Of a stretch of DNA of 64,000 nucleotides, positions 1 through 7,905 are shown in pieces. Each line of letters begins with the position of its first letter. Within the stretch, counting starts at the first letter, position 1. Position numbers and translations under genes: made by a program. Origin of the DNA: JACOMS01 sp964352785 (GTDB lineage Bacteria; Pseudomonadota; Alphaproteobacteria; Caulobacterales; Maricaulaceae). The notes under the pieces are model-generated. The model saw only the letters and a program-made list of their open reading frames with translations, did no database searches and was not told the origin of the DNA. The stretch covers positions 17,070 to 81,069 of the forward strand of contig CAYGTI010000013.1 of NCBI GenBank assembly GCA_964352785.1, written 5' to 3'.

Positions 1-2
1 TG

Positions 3-470
3 GCTGATAATTTTGGTATGGCGTTTGCCAAGAGCCAACTTGGCGGCGGGGTCATCCTCCCAAATACGGGGAAAGTTTTCATTTCCGTGCGTGAAGACCA
101 TAAACCCTTAATGGCAGATCTCGCCCGCAGCTTAATACAGCTTGGCTTTTCGATTGTCGCCACAGGCGGTACAACAAAACTCTTACGGGAAAATGGTATT
201 GAAACCGAATATGTACGCAAGGTTCATGAAGGCCGGCCACATATTGTCGATGCGATGAAGAACGGCGAGATCGCGCTTGTGTTTAATACAACATCAGGCA
301 AACAATCCCTCAAGGACAGTTTTTCTTTACGCCGGACGGCCCTGACCCAGAAAGTTCCTTATTTTACAACCGCAGCAGCGGCCAAAGCCGCCGTTGAAGC
401 TCTAAAAGAGCTCGCAAAAGGTGATTATCAAGTTGAGAGCTTGCAGAGCATTGCGAGCCGTGAGCACTAA
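3..470 (+). CDS. carB: Carbamoyl-phosphate synthase large subunit, C-terminal fragment
   Basis: This is the 3' end of carB, cut by the window edge; the reading frame is open from base 3 to a TAA at 468-470. The visible part is the MGS-like allosteric domain that ends CarB: it starts in the AFAKSQLG segment typical of the junction with the second ATP-grasp half, and contains ATGGTTKLLRENGI and KVHEGRPHIVDAMKNGEI, matching the effector-binding fold. CarB makes carbamoyl phosphate from bicarbonate, ATP and glutamine-derived ammonia for pyrimidine and arginine synthesis. Methionines inside this stretch are internal, not starts. Family assignment is firm; nothing can be said about the catalytic halves, which lie outside the window. 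Confidence 0.93.
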   Translation, partial: ADNFGMAFAKSQLGGGVILPNTGKVFISVREDHKPLMADLARSLIQLGFSIVATGGTTKLLRENGIETEYVRKVHEGRPHIVDAMKNGEIALVFNTTSGKQSLKDSFSLRRTALTQKVPYFTTAAAAKAAVEALKELAKGDYQVESLQSIASREH

Positions 471-522
471 CTCTCCATAAAGGCCAAGCGTTAGTGCTTA
501 TAGCGTTGGTCAGTTTAGCCTA

Positions 523-873
523 TCAACCCGTGCGCTTTGTTTTACGGTCATCATAAGCAAATAACCTGTCATCATTGATCTGCTTGACAAATTTTTCCAT
601 ATTTTCTGCGTAACATTTTTTTGACGCGACTCTGTCGCTGAGTGGTGTATGGCCGCCTTGATGCCTGCATGCCTTTTTGGTCGCCTTGCTAAGCTGAGTG
701 TGAATCCGCGCGATGCCAGCTTTTGTTGTCAAATCCGCTTTGCTAATTGTGACTTGAAAGTTATCAGCCGTTCCCGCATTGGCCGTGGGTGCAACCGACA
801 AGGCGGCAACAGATAATATTAGGCTTATAGCTAGTGCTTTCGTCAGCATAGCCCTGTTTCGTGTAGTTTGCAT
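523..873 (-). CDS. UrcA family exported protein
   Basis: A 116-residue protein with an N-terminal signal peptide (hydrophobic segment about residues 10-32, likely cleavage after NAG). The mature part has the UrcA-family pattern: a short beta segment followed by a DL(T/S) motif, an amphipathic helix, and two cysteines (C69, C87) that could form the family's conserved disulfide. UrcA proteins are common in Caulobacterales and sphingomonads; their function is unknown. The start has a strong ribosome-binding site (AGGAG) about 7 bases upstream. The gene stands alone, transcribed away from lysC, and its leader contains a long perfect hairpin (separate entry). Family call is good, function unknown. 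Confidence 0.72.
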   Translation of the reverse strand: MQTTRNRAMLTKALAISLILSVAALSVAPTANAGTADNFQVTISKADLTTKAGIARIHTQLSKATKKACRHQGGHTPLSDRVASKKCYAENMEKFVKQINDDRLFAYDDRKTKRTG

Positions 874-901
874 GTCTCGTCTCCTTTTTTAGTTGATGAA
901 A

Positions 902-933
902 ACCGATAACAAGGTGGCACCCCTGTTATCGGT
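902..933 (-). promoter_or_regulatory. Long hairpin in the leader of the UrcA-like gene
   Basis: A perfect 10-bp inverted repeat (ACCGATAACA / TGTTATCGGT, 12-base loop that can itself pair through GGT/ACC). It lies 29 bases upstream of the urcA-like start. Read on the minus strand it is followed by TTTTC, so it could act as an attenuator or terminator in the leader, or as a DNA operator. A second dyad using the same TTATCG core (GTTTATCG at 986-993 and CGATAAAC at 1033-1040) lies further upstream, which favours a protein-binding role. Both readings are inference. Confidence 0.45.
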
Positions 934-1116
934 AAAGAGAGAGCTTAGGCCGTTCGAAGGGGTTTGTCCTTTAATCGCTCTTATTGTTTATCGGTAACAT
1001 AGAACGACATACGTCGCAATAATAATCACTATCGATAAACGATAAATTTTTGTAATGTTTGAATCTGTTATTCTAACTGGCATTATTCATAGCTATCAAC
1101 ACTATGAGTTTTTCTC

Positions 1117-2364
1117 TTAGTGAGTTTCTAGCTCAAAGGCATTATGGAGGGCACGAACAGCTAGTTCAGTATATTCTGCATCTATCAAAACAGAGATTTT
1201 TATCTCTGACGTTGCGATGACTTCAACATTGATATTTCGGTTTGCAAGAGCTTCGAACATCGTTTGGGCAACGCCAGTATGACTTCGCATACCAATACCC
1301 ACGATTGATACTTTTGTAACACCGCTATCCGATTTTATACCTTCAAACCCGATATGCTCTTTTGCTTTTTCAAGTGCGCCCAGCGCTATGTCCAAATCAC
1401 GTTTCCCAACAGTGAATGTTAGATTAGCCGCATTATCAGAGCGCGATATCCCTTGTACAATCATATCCACAATCACATTGGCATCAGACATAGCCTTACA
1501 AACCTTAGCCACCATCCCGGGCTTGTCTTTAAGCCGCAGTAAAGTTATCTGCGCTTCATCTCGGGAATAAGCCACACCACTGACAACACGTTCTTCCATA
1601 GTTTCATCCTCATGACAGACCAGCGTCCCCGGATTATCCGCGTCTACATCCAAAAAACTGGTTAAAACCCGAATGGGTAGATTATTATTGAGCGCAAGCT
1701 CGACAGACCGCGTTTGCAAAACCTTTGCCCCGAGTGATGCGAGCTCCAACATCTCTTCAAACGCAATGCGGTTTAAACGCCGGGCCCCGGGCACAATACG
1801 GGGATCAGTCGTGTATATACCGTCAACATCCGTATAGATATCACACCGGTTCGCCTTAAGCGCAACAGCGAGAGCCACCGCAGATGTATCCGATCCACCG
1901 CGGCCCAAAGTTGAAATCCGTCCATCAGCATTGACCCCTTGAAATCCGGCGACAACAGCAACGCGTCCGGACATCAGCGATGCATCCATAGTCTCAGTCT
2001 CAATATCCGCAATCCTAGCTTTCGAATGGGCCTCATCGGTTCTAAGTGGGATTTGCCAACCCAGCCAAGATCTAGCGTCTATTCCGCGCCGCCTCAGCGC
2101 AATCGCAAGCAAACCGGATGTCACCTGCTCACCAGACGAGACAATCACATCATACTCATCCTCAATGGCGCCTCCATCCAAACTATCCGCGCCAAGAGCG
2201 TCAACATAGCCGACAAGGCGGTTTGTTTCCCCGGACATCGCCGAGACCACAACCGCAATCTCATGTCCGGCCTGAGCTTCTTTTGCCACCAGAGCCGCGA
2301 CATGCCTAATCCGGTCTAGGTCTGCGACGGATGTACCGCCAAATTTCATCACAATGCGTGACAT
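1117..2364 (-). CDS. lysC: Aspartate kinase
   Basis: Aspartokinase of 415 residues, the usual length of the single-function enzyme. It phosphorylates L-aspartate in the first step of lysine, threonine and methionine synthesis. The amino-acid-kinase domain occupies about residues 1-245: KFGGTS at 7-12 binds ATP/substrate and GRGGSDTSAVALA lies near 153. Two tandem ACT domains follow (about 265-410), including the KLSIVGIGM-type segment seen here as KVSIVGIGM, which in the family bind lysine/threonine for feedback inhibition. It is divergent from ubiG, an arrangement found in many alphaproteobacteria. Function is confident; the feedback ligand cannot be told from sequence alone. Confidence 0.96.
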   Translation of the reverse strand: MSRIVMKFGGTSVADLDRIRHVAALVAKEAQAGHEIAVVVSAMSGETNRLVGYVDALGADSLDGGAIEDEYDVIVSSGEQVTSGLLAIALRRRGIDARSWLGWQIPLRTDEAHSKARIADIETETMDASLMSGRVAVVAGFQGVNADGRISTLGRGGSDTSAVALAVALKANRCDIYTDVDGIYTTDPRIVPGARRLNRIAFEEMLELASLGAKVLQTRSVELALNNNLPIRVLTSFLDVDADNPGTLVCHEDETMEERVVSGVAYSRDEAQITLLRLKDKPGMVAKVCKAMSDANVIVDMIVQGISRSDNAANLTFTVGKRDLDIALGALEKAKEHIGFEGIKSDSGVTKVSIVGIGMRSHTGVAQTMFEALANRNINVEVIATSEIKISVLIDAEYTELAVRALHNAFELETH

Positions 2365-2613
2365 ACAGGTCTTTCAAGTTAAGTTGTGGCGCTTTTAGAA
2401 CATCGATTCTAATGATGAAACCTTTTTGGTGACTATGGGGTAAATTATTCTGTTGTTTTAACAATTTGGAATAAAAGGTTTTACCGCGGCGCAAAACTCA
2501 CCTTATGTGTAATTCATTGACGAACTGAACGCACCTTATAGCATTTCATCCAAGCGCGGCATTGGGTCGTAGTTTTATTGATGCAAACACAGTGTAAGAC
2601 CAACTAAGCTTTA

Positions 2614-3390
2614 ATGAGAAAATTTATGGCTCACGCCGAAACAGCCCCTGATAACATGTCCCGGATATCCGTTGATCCCAGAGAGATGGAAAGCTTTGCG
2701 CGTATGGCTGAGGACTGGTGGAACCCGTCCGGAAAATTCAAACCGTTACATGTCATGAACGGATTTCGTATTGGTCTTATCAAAAATGAAATTTGCGAGC
2801 ATTTCCTGCGTGACCCTGATCGCGAGCAACCGCTGAAAGGCTTGCGTCTTTTAGATATTGGTTGCGGCGGAGGGCTGCTGTGCGAACCGATGACGCGGTT
2901 GGGCGCAAGTGTGACCGGTGTTGATGCTTTGGAGAAAAACCTCAAAACAGCAAAAACACACGCCGAACTCATGGGCCTTGAAATTGATTACCGCCACGGA
3001 ACCATTGAGCAACTGGTCGATAGCGGAGAAACCCCGTTTGACGCCGTGCTGAATATGGAAGTTATTGAACATGTCGCCAACCCGCCGGACTTTATGAGGG
3101 ACTGCGGAAAAATGGTGCGTAGCGGCGGTATCATGATGTGCTCGACTATAAACCGCACATTTAAAGCCTTTGCTTTTGCTATTGTCGGCGCGGAATATGC
3201 GCTGCGCTGGCTACCGCGCGGAACACATCAATATGAGAAATTAGTGACCCCGCTAGAACTGCGCAGATGGATCATTGATGCAGGGCTAACCCCGGATGAA
3301 CCCATCGGTATGACGTTAAACCCGCTCACACAGACATGGACGGCCGGGCAGAGTACAAAAATTAATTACATATTAACTGCAAAGAAATGA
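2614..3390 (+). CDS. ubiG: Ubiquinone biosynthesis O-methyltransferase
   Basis: A 258-residue class I SAM-dependent methyltransferase matching UbiG, which catalyses both O-methylations in ubiquinone synthesis. The N-terminal FARMAEDWWNPSGKFKPLHVMN segment is the family hallmark. SAM motif I (LLDIGCGGG) is at about 79-87, followed by the acidic VTGVDALEKN motif II and the VLNMEVIEHV motif near 145. The C-terminal THQYEKLVTPLEL and NPLTQTW segments are also UbiG-specific. Two starts are possible, ATG 2614 and ATG 2626 (MAHAETAPDN); neither has a strong ribosome-binding site. It is divergent from lysC. Confidence 0.94.
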   Translation: MRKFMAHAETAPDNMSRISVDPREMESFARMAEDWWNPSGKFKPLHVMNGFRIGLIKNEICEHFLRDPDREQPLKGLRLLDIGCGGGLLCEPMTRLGASVTGVDALEKNLKTAKTHAELMGLEIDYRHGTIEQLVDSGETPFDAVLNMEVIEHVANPPDFMRDCGKMVRSGGIMMCSTINRTFKAFAFAIVGAEYALRWLPRGTHQYEKLVTPLELRRWIIDAGLTPDEPIGMTLNPLTQTWTAGQSTKINYILTAKK

Positions 3391-3561
3391 TTTTTCTGTT
3401 TGAAAACAAAGGCATAGAGGTCTGTTCGCTCTATGAAACTTGCTGCAAAGTTATTATTTAATAAATTATTATTGAATCTGCAACAATATATTTGAAGTCG
3501 CAAAGATAAGGGGAGTATATCTAGCGACTAGGTGAATTAAGTTTGTAGATAGGAGCAGTAA

Positions 3562-4242
3562 ATGCCCGGTACGAAATACTTTAGAGCAGACATATCCCAG
3601 TTCAAAACATCTATGCCAACGGTTTTGTGTGGTCATCAGCTGAAAGCTGTGAAAACCATGCAAAAGTCCATCACAAAATTTGGCCTGCTGGCCCCTGTCA
3701 CAGTGTCCAAGCAAGGCTCATTTTTGAAAGTTATTGATGGATGCAAAAGGTTGGCGGCTTTGCAGCGCCTACAATTTCTTGATGCGACGCCGGAAAACCT
3801 TTCTTCTATTCCCTATGTTATTGTTAATACGGTTTGCGAGCAGCGATTGACGTCAGGGGAAGAACTTTTACCGTTATTAAGTCATGACAAGCAATATAAC
3901 TTAGTCATGGATTTATACGAAGCAGGCCACAATATCCGTAGAATTTCTGCCGCGCTTTATATCCCAGATGACTATGTGCGCAGATTGGCCCGCATCGATA
4001 CTCTTAGCCCTGATTTACAGCGCGCCTTTCTTGAGGACACTTTAACCCTGTCACAAGTCTATGCGTTTGCGTCTATTCCCAACATCAAAGCGCAAACGAA
4101 ACTGCTTGAAATGCTAGGATCATATGTTGAAGCCCCGCATGTTATAAAGGCCCTTCAAGCAGGTGAAACCGTTTTAAATATCAGTAATGAAAACGTCCTT
4201 GTCTTGCCATCTCGCATATATCAAGGCGTTGCAGCAGCTTAA
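3562..4242 (+). CDS. Orphan ParB-like DNA-binding protein
   Basis: A 226-residue protein with a ParB/Srx-like N-terminal domain (about 15-95, including VIDGCKRLAALQRL at 57-70 in place of the usual GERR-type nucleotide-binding box) and a central helix-turn-helix typical of ParB/KorB (LYEAGHNIRRISAALYIPDDYVRRLARI, about 122-150). ParB proteins bind centromere-like sites and load on DNA as CTP-dependent clamps. Here no parA lies beside it, the GxRR motif is degenerate (GCKR), and the protein is short, so a role as a transcription regulator or specialised ParB paralogue is more likely than chromosome segregation. The start has a good AGGAG box 8 bases upstream. It ends 4 bases inside the 3' end of the convergent DUF1178 gene. 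Confidence 0.68.
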   Translation: MPGTKYFRADISQFKTSMPTVLCGHQLKAVKTMQKSITKFGLLAPVTVSKQGSFLKVIDGCKRLAALQRLQFLDATPENLSSIPYVIVNTVCEQRLTSGEELLPLLSHDKQYNLVMDLYEAGHNIRRISAALYIPDDYVRRLARIDTLSPDLQRAFLEDTLTLSQVYAFASIPNIKAQTKLLEMLGSYVEAPHVIKALQAGETVLNISNENVLVLPSRIYQGVAAA

Positions 4243-4679
4243 TTTAAGTTTTGCTTGGGTTTCGGAACTAATGCATTCGGCAAGGAAGAAAACCCAACGC
4301 CTTCCTCTTTCAGGTCTGACGCTTCTTGGGCTGTAGCTTGCCCATATATGCCGCGTTTTTCTTTTTCGCCGTAATGGATTGCGCGCGCTTCATTAGCAAA
4401 TTTATCACCGACATAATCGCATTGTGTCTTTATGCCTTGCCGGATTTTATCGGCCATCGCGTTCATCATTTGCAAGTGATGAGACTGGGCGGCGGCCACC
4501 GCGTCTTTTTTGCGCGACGTCGAGATATTGGGGGCCATGATGGCCTTTTGGACACGGATATCACCGCAATAAGGACACTCAATCAAGCCTTTGGGAGCCT
4601 GCGCGTCGAAATCTGAGGATTTTGAAAACCAAACCTCAAATTCATGGGACTGCTCACATATCAGATTATATTTAATCAC
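4239..4679 (-). CDS. DUF1178 family protein
   Basis: A 146-residue conserved alphaproteobacterial/betaproteobacterial family of unknown function. The start is placed at GTG 4679 (VIKYNLICEQSHEFEVWF), because this codon overlaps the stop of the upstream nitrilase gene as GTGA and the family normally begins with IKY-L-C. It carries a zinc-ribbon-like pattern: C-x-x-x-H near the N-terminus and CPYC about 35 residues later. Last gene of the comF-grxC-nitrilase-DUF1178 operon, a neighbourhood conserved in alphaproteobacteria. A longer reading frame begins at 4706 but would lie entirely in the end of the neighbouring gene. Confidence 0.82.
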   Translation of the reverse strand: MIKYNLICEQSHEFEVWFSKSSDFDAQAPKGLIECPYCGDIRVQKAIMAPNISTSRKKDAVAAAQSHHLQMMNAMADKIRQGIKTQCDYVGDKFANEARAIHYGEKEKRGIYGQATAQEASDLKEEGVGFSSLPNALVPKPKQNLN

Positions 4680-5488
4680 ACTGTAAAACCCGGCTCGTGC
4701 TGCCACGCCGGGATTTTACGCCGCGCTTTTTTGACTTCATTTACGTCTATGTCGGCGTAGATAATGCCGGGCCTGTCATGATCACGCTTGCTCAAAACCT
4801 TGCCCCACGGATCAACAATCATGGAGCGCCCCCATGTCGCGCGGCCGTCTTCATGCTGACCGCCCTGCGCAGGGGCAAGAACATACGCGCCTGTTTCGAT
4901 GGCCCGCGCGCGAAGCAGTGTCTCCCAGTGCGCATCGCCCGTAGGTTTTGTAAACGCGGCGGGTACTGTCATGATATCAACACCCTGTTGCGCATACAGG
5001 CGATAGAGATGCGGAAAGCGAAGATCATAGCAAATCGACAAGCCAACAGACATATTGCCTACTTGCGCCACTGCACCCGTCTTGCCTCGGTCATAAATAC
5101 GGCTCTCGGTCCATGTTTCAGCTTTGGACACATGGACGTCGAACAAATGTATTTTGTCATACTTTGCCGCGATTTGCCCGCTTGGAGAAAACAGAAAACT
5201 TCTATTTACGGCGCGGTCTTTGCTGATTTTAATCGCAAGTGAACCAATCAGCAAAGTCACGCTCAGTTCTTTTGCTAACCGTCCAAAATAGCCCACGCCT
5301 TTATCGTCTTCTTCGCGCTCTATCGCCGCAAAAAGCAGCTTTGGTGAGCGCTGTAAAATATGCGTCATTTCCGGCGTGGCTATAAACGCAGCCCCGCGGC
5401 CCGCGGCCTCTCGGATAAGATGTCCAGCGGCGTCGAGATTAGCCTCGATATGAGCACCAGAGCAGAGCTGAATACAAGCGGCTTTCAT
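4676..5488 (-). CDS. Carbon-nitrogen hydrolase, Nit1/Nit2 family (deaminated glutathione amidase-like)
   Basis: A 270-residue nitrilase-superfamily amidase. The Glu-Lys-Cys catalytic triad is visible at E40 (FIATPEMTH), K112 (AAKYDKIHLFD) and C153 (GLSICYDLRFP). Its size and the KIHLFDV/CYDLRFP signatures fit the Nit branch, whose members repair deaminated glutathione or act on omega-amides. Adjacency to glutaredoxin 3 supports a glutathione-related role, as inference. Its ATG overlaps the grxC stop by one base (TAATG on the minus strand) and its own stop overlaps the next gene, so the four genes are translationally coupled. Confidence 0.88.
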   Translation of the reverse strand: MKAACIQLCSGAHIEANLDAAGHLIREAAGRGAAFIATPEMTHILQRSPKLLFAAIEREEDDKGVGYFGRLAKELSVTLLIGSLAIKISKDRAVNRSFLFSPSGQIAAKYDKIHLFDVHVSKAETWTESRIYDRGKTGAVAQVGNMSVGLSICYDLRFPHLYRLYAQQGVDIMTVPAAFTKPTGDAHWETLLRARAIETGAYVLAPAQGGQHEDGRATWGRSMIVDPWGKVLSKRDHDRPGIIYADIDVNEVKKARRKIPAWQHEPGFTV

Positions 5489-5745
5489 TAACCGGCTAAC
5501 AAAGGATCCAAACCCCCACGGGCCTCAAGATCATGCAGGTCATCACAGCCGCCAATATGCTGTCCGTCAATAAAGATTTGCGGAAACGTATTTGCGCCGC
5601 CTGCGCGCTCATTCATTTCGCGGCGTTTCTCCGGGCTCATCCACGCTGGAATGTCTATAATGTCTACGCCTTTTTGTTTGAACAGAGCTTTTGCTCGCAT
5701 ACAAAAAGGACACATTGCTTTGGTATACATTTCAATTTTGGCCAT
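5488..5745 (-). CDS. grxC: Glutaredoxin 3
   Basis: An 85-residue glutaredoxin with the dithiol active site CPFC near the N-terminus (MAKIEMYTKAMCPFC), the cis-proline TFPQIFI segment and the glutathione-binding GGCDDL motif. It reduces protein disulfides and glutathione mixed disulfides. The start chosen is ATG 5745, with GGAG about 7 bases upstream; an in-frame TTG four codons earlier is less likely. Its 5' end overlaps the comF 3' end by 14 bases and its stop overlaps the nitrilase start, placing it firmly in the operon. Confidence 0.94.
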   Translation of the reverse strand: MAKIEMYTKAMCPFCMRAKALFKQKGVDIIDIPAWMSPEKRREMNERAGGANTFPQIFIDGQHIGGCDDLHDLEARGGLDPLLAG

Positions 5746-6496
5746 GAGTGTCTCCAAATGAGGTTGTTTTTTGCCGGACAGACCGGGCGAGTGTTATGAC
5801 ATCTATATAGGAAGCCCCCGCGCGTCTTAAAGTACGCGCGCACGCGTTTAATGTTGCGCCCGTCGTCATCACATCATCTATCAAAACCACATGCCGACCT
5901 TTCAGCAGAGGTTTAACTTTTGCTGGAACATTGAAAGCCCCTTGGACGTTGCGGCGGCGGCCCGCCGCCGTTTGAGCTCCCTGACTGGGCGTGGCGCGTG
6001 TTCGAAACAATATATCAGGCATAAACGGCACTCCCGTGAGGCGGGATAGTTTTGACGCTAGCAAAGCAGATTGATTAAACTTGCGTTTTATAAGGCGTGA
6101 TGGATGAAGTGGTACTGGAATAATAAAATCCGCTTTGGGCCAACTTGTTCGCCCGACGCGGCGCATATGGGCCGCAAAGGTTTTTAGGTTTTCTGTTCGT
6201 CCGCCATGTTTAAAAGCTAAAACAGAGCGGCGGCTGACCTCGTCATATATAAAAGCTGCCCGGGCTTTATCATAAGCTGGCGGGCGGGCTAGACAATCAC
6301 CGCATTCGGCACCCGCGCCGACATCATACGCAAATGGAAATCCGCAACTCGCGCAGCAAGGTTCGTCCAAAAAAGTGATGCTCGTGCCCGCCTCTCCCAA
6401 ATTTTGGCCTCGCAGCCCAAGCTCCAAGAGGGATTGCGGCGGCAAGACAACGTCCACTGCAGCAGATAAAAACCTCTTAAATATCACCTTTTGCAT
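5732..6496 (-). CDS. comF: ComF family phosphoribosyltransferase-like protein
   Basis: A 254-residue ComF/GntX-type protein. The N-terminal part has a cysteine cluster (CCASCGFPF, then CGDCL) of the double-zinc-ribbon type. The C-terminal part has the phosphoribosyltransferase PRPP loop VVLIDDVMTTGATLN near residue 210. ComF is needed for DNA uptake in some transformable bacteria, acting with the late competence helicase; in many alphaproteobacteria the role is untested. First gene of the operon, divergent from the methyltransferase gene with only 43 bases between starts. Confidence 0.88.
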   Translation of the reverse strand: MQKVIFKRFLSAAVDVVLPPQSLLELGLRGQNLGEAGTSITFLDEPCCASCGFPFAYDVGAGAECGDCLARPPAYDKARAAFIYDEVSRRSVLAFKHGGRTENLKTFAAHMRRVGRTSWPKADFIIPVPLHPSRLIKRKFNQSALLASKLSRLTGVPFMPDILFRTRATPSQGAQTAAGRRRNVQGAFNVPAKVKPLLKGRHVVLIDDVMTTGATLNACARTLRRAGASYIDVITLARSVRQKTTSFGDTHGQN

Positions 6497-6539
6497 ATTG
6501 GCTCTTTATTTTAACACCTAATGACAGCATATCGCAAAT

Positions 6540-7421
6540 ATGCCTGAGCCCAAAGCCCCGCCAGATATTTTTAACACGCACGCTTTGCAAATCAGCCGCG
6601 CGCGCGCCGCGCGCCGCGGACCATCTTTTGTTGTTGAGCGCAGCGCGCAAGATGCTGCTGATCGATTATGTGACATCAACAGACGCTTTGAAAAAGCGCT
6701 TGTAATCGGCTCGGCAGAGTTTGCAGCGAGCCTAGAAAAAGCGCTTCCTGCCCATAAATTACCGTCATCAATCGCCCGGTGTCATTTGGCTCAGAATCAT
6801 GACGGTGTTGATTTTTCTGCCACGGACGCCGCTGTGACGTTTGACTCGCAGAGTTTTGATGTGATCATTTCAGGCCTTTGTCTGCAAAGTGTGAACGATC
6901 TTCCCGGCGCCCTTGTTGCGGTACGGCAACTGCTTAAACCGGACGGATTAATGATTGCAGCTATGTTTGGCGGCGGAACCCTCACAGAGCTTCGCCGCGC
7001 ATTTTACGCGGCTGATGAGCATATTTTCAAAAACATGAGCGCGCATATCTATCCGTTTGCAGACTATTCCCAAGCCGCCGCCCTGCTGCAACGCACCGGA
7101 TACGCTTTGCCTGTTGTGGACGCCGATAGATTTACTGTGCGTTACGCCGCCCTTCAGCGTTTGCTGAATGATTTAAGAGATATTGGCGAGAGTAATTGTC
7201 TCACGGCGCGGGAACATCGGTATTTAGGCAAAGCCTATAAACAGGCTTTGCACGCGCATTATAATCAGACGTTTTCACAAAATGGAAAACTCAAAGCCAC
7301 CTTTGAAATTTTATGGCTCACCGGGTGGGCTCCGCATGAGAGTCAGCAAAAACCGTTAAAGCCGGGCAGTGCTAAAATGCGGCTCGCAGATGCTTTGGGT
7401 ACAAAAGAGGCCAAAGCCTAA
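6540..7421 (+). CDS. SAM-dependent methyltransferase, NDUFAF5/BioC-like
   Basis: A 293-residue methyltransferase. The N-terminal FNTHALQISRARAAR segment and the central FDVIISGLCLQSVNDLPGALVAVRQLLKPDGLMIAAMFGGGTL block are typical of the alphaproteobacterial relatives of mitochondrial NDUFAF5, a complex I assembly factor, and of BioC. The C-terminal region ending in FEILWLTGWAPHESQQKP is also characteristic of this group. The SAM motif I is weakly conserved (ALVIGSAEFA rather than a Gly-rich loop). Its place opposite comF recurs in alphaproteobacteria. Enzymatic substrate is not known from sequence. Confidence 0.8.
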   Translation: MPEPKAPPDIFNTHALQISRARAARRGPSFVVERSAQDAADRLCDINRRFEKALVIGSAEFAASLEKALPAHKLPSSIARCHLAQNHDGVDFSATDAAVTFDSQSFDVIISGLCLQSVNDLPGALVAVRQLLKPDGLMIAAMFGGGTLTELRRAFYAADEHIFKNMSAHIYPFADYSQAAALLQRTGYALPVVDADRFTVRYAALQRLLNDLRDIGESNCLTAREHRYLGKAYKQALHAHYNQTFSQNGKLKATFEILWLTGWAPHESQQKPLKPGSAKMRLADALGTKEAKA

Positions 7422-7461
7422 GACAGGCGAAACTCGCTCCGCCTTTCTGGCGCTATAACTT

Positions 7462-7878
7462 TTATGTAAATCGCCGCCCACTGATCAGGCGGTCTCGTAG
7501 TTCCTGCGCCAAAGGAATGTCGGCAGGTACGAAATCCAGCTCCAAGAGACGGTCCGGAAACACCCACTTAATAGCTTGACCTTCCTGCGGGCGGGCAAAT
7601 CCGTCCCATTGACGACAGAGGTATAACGGCATTAGCAAATTGAAATCTTCATAAACATGGCTGGCAAAGGAAAAAGGCTGTAAGCACCGCTCGCACGGCT
7701 CTATTTCAAGCTCTTCACGCAGCTCGCGCACAATTGTTTCCTCGGGGCGCTCTCCCGCTTCTATTTTCCCGCCCGGAAATTCCCACAGGCCAGCATGATC
7801 TTTCCCTACTGGCCTCTGGCACACCAAGATACGGCCATCAGGATCGATCAACGCGCAAGCCGCAACAAGTAAAAGCAT
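7462..7878 (-). CDS. mutT: 8-oxo-dGTP diphosphatase, MutT-type Nudix hydrolase
   Basis: A 138-residue Nudix hydrolase. The complete Nudix box is present at about 36-58: GGKIEAGE, then REL and REELEIE, matching Gx5Ex7REUxEExGU apart from the last glycine (EIE). The WEFPGGK and CQRP segments are typical of MutT, which hydrolyses 8-oxo-dGTP and so prevents A-to-C mutations. It lies 27 bases downstream of argJ on the same strand, an order (argJ-mutT) that is common in alphaproteobacteria, so it is likely cotranscribed with parvulin and argJ. Confidence 0.9.
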   Translation of the reverse strand: MLLLVAACALIDPDGRILVCQRPVGKDHAGLWEFPGGKIEAGERPEETIVRELREELEIEPCERCLQPFSFASHVYEDFNLLMPLYLCRQWDGFARPQEGQAIKWVFPDRLLELDFVPADIPLAQELRDRLISGRRFT

Positions 7879-7905
7879 GTGCTGTCTCCTGCCGGTCTTA
7901 TGAGG

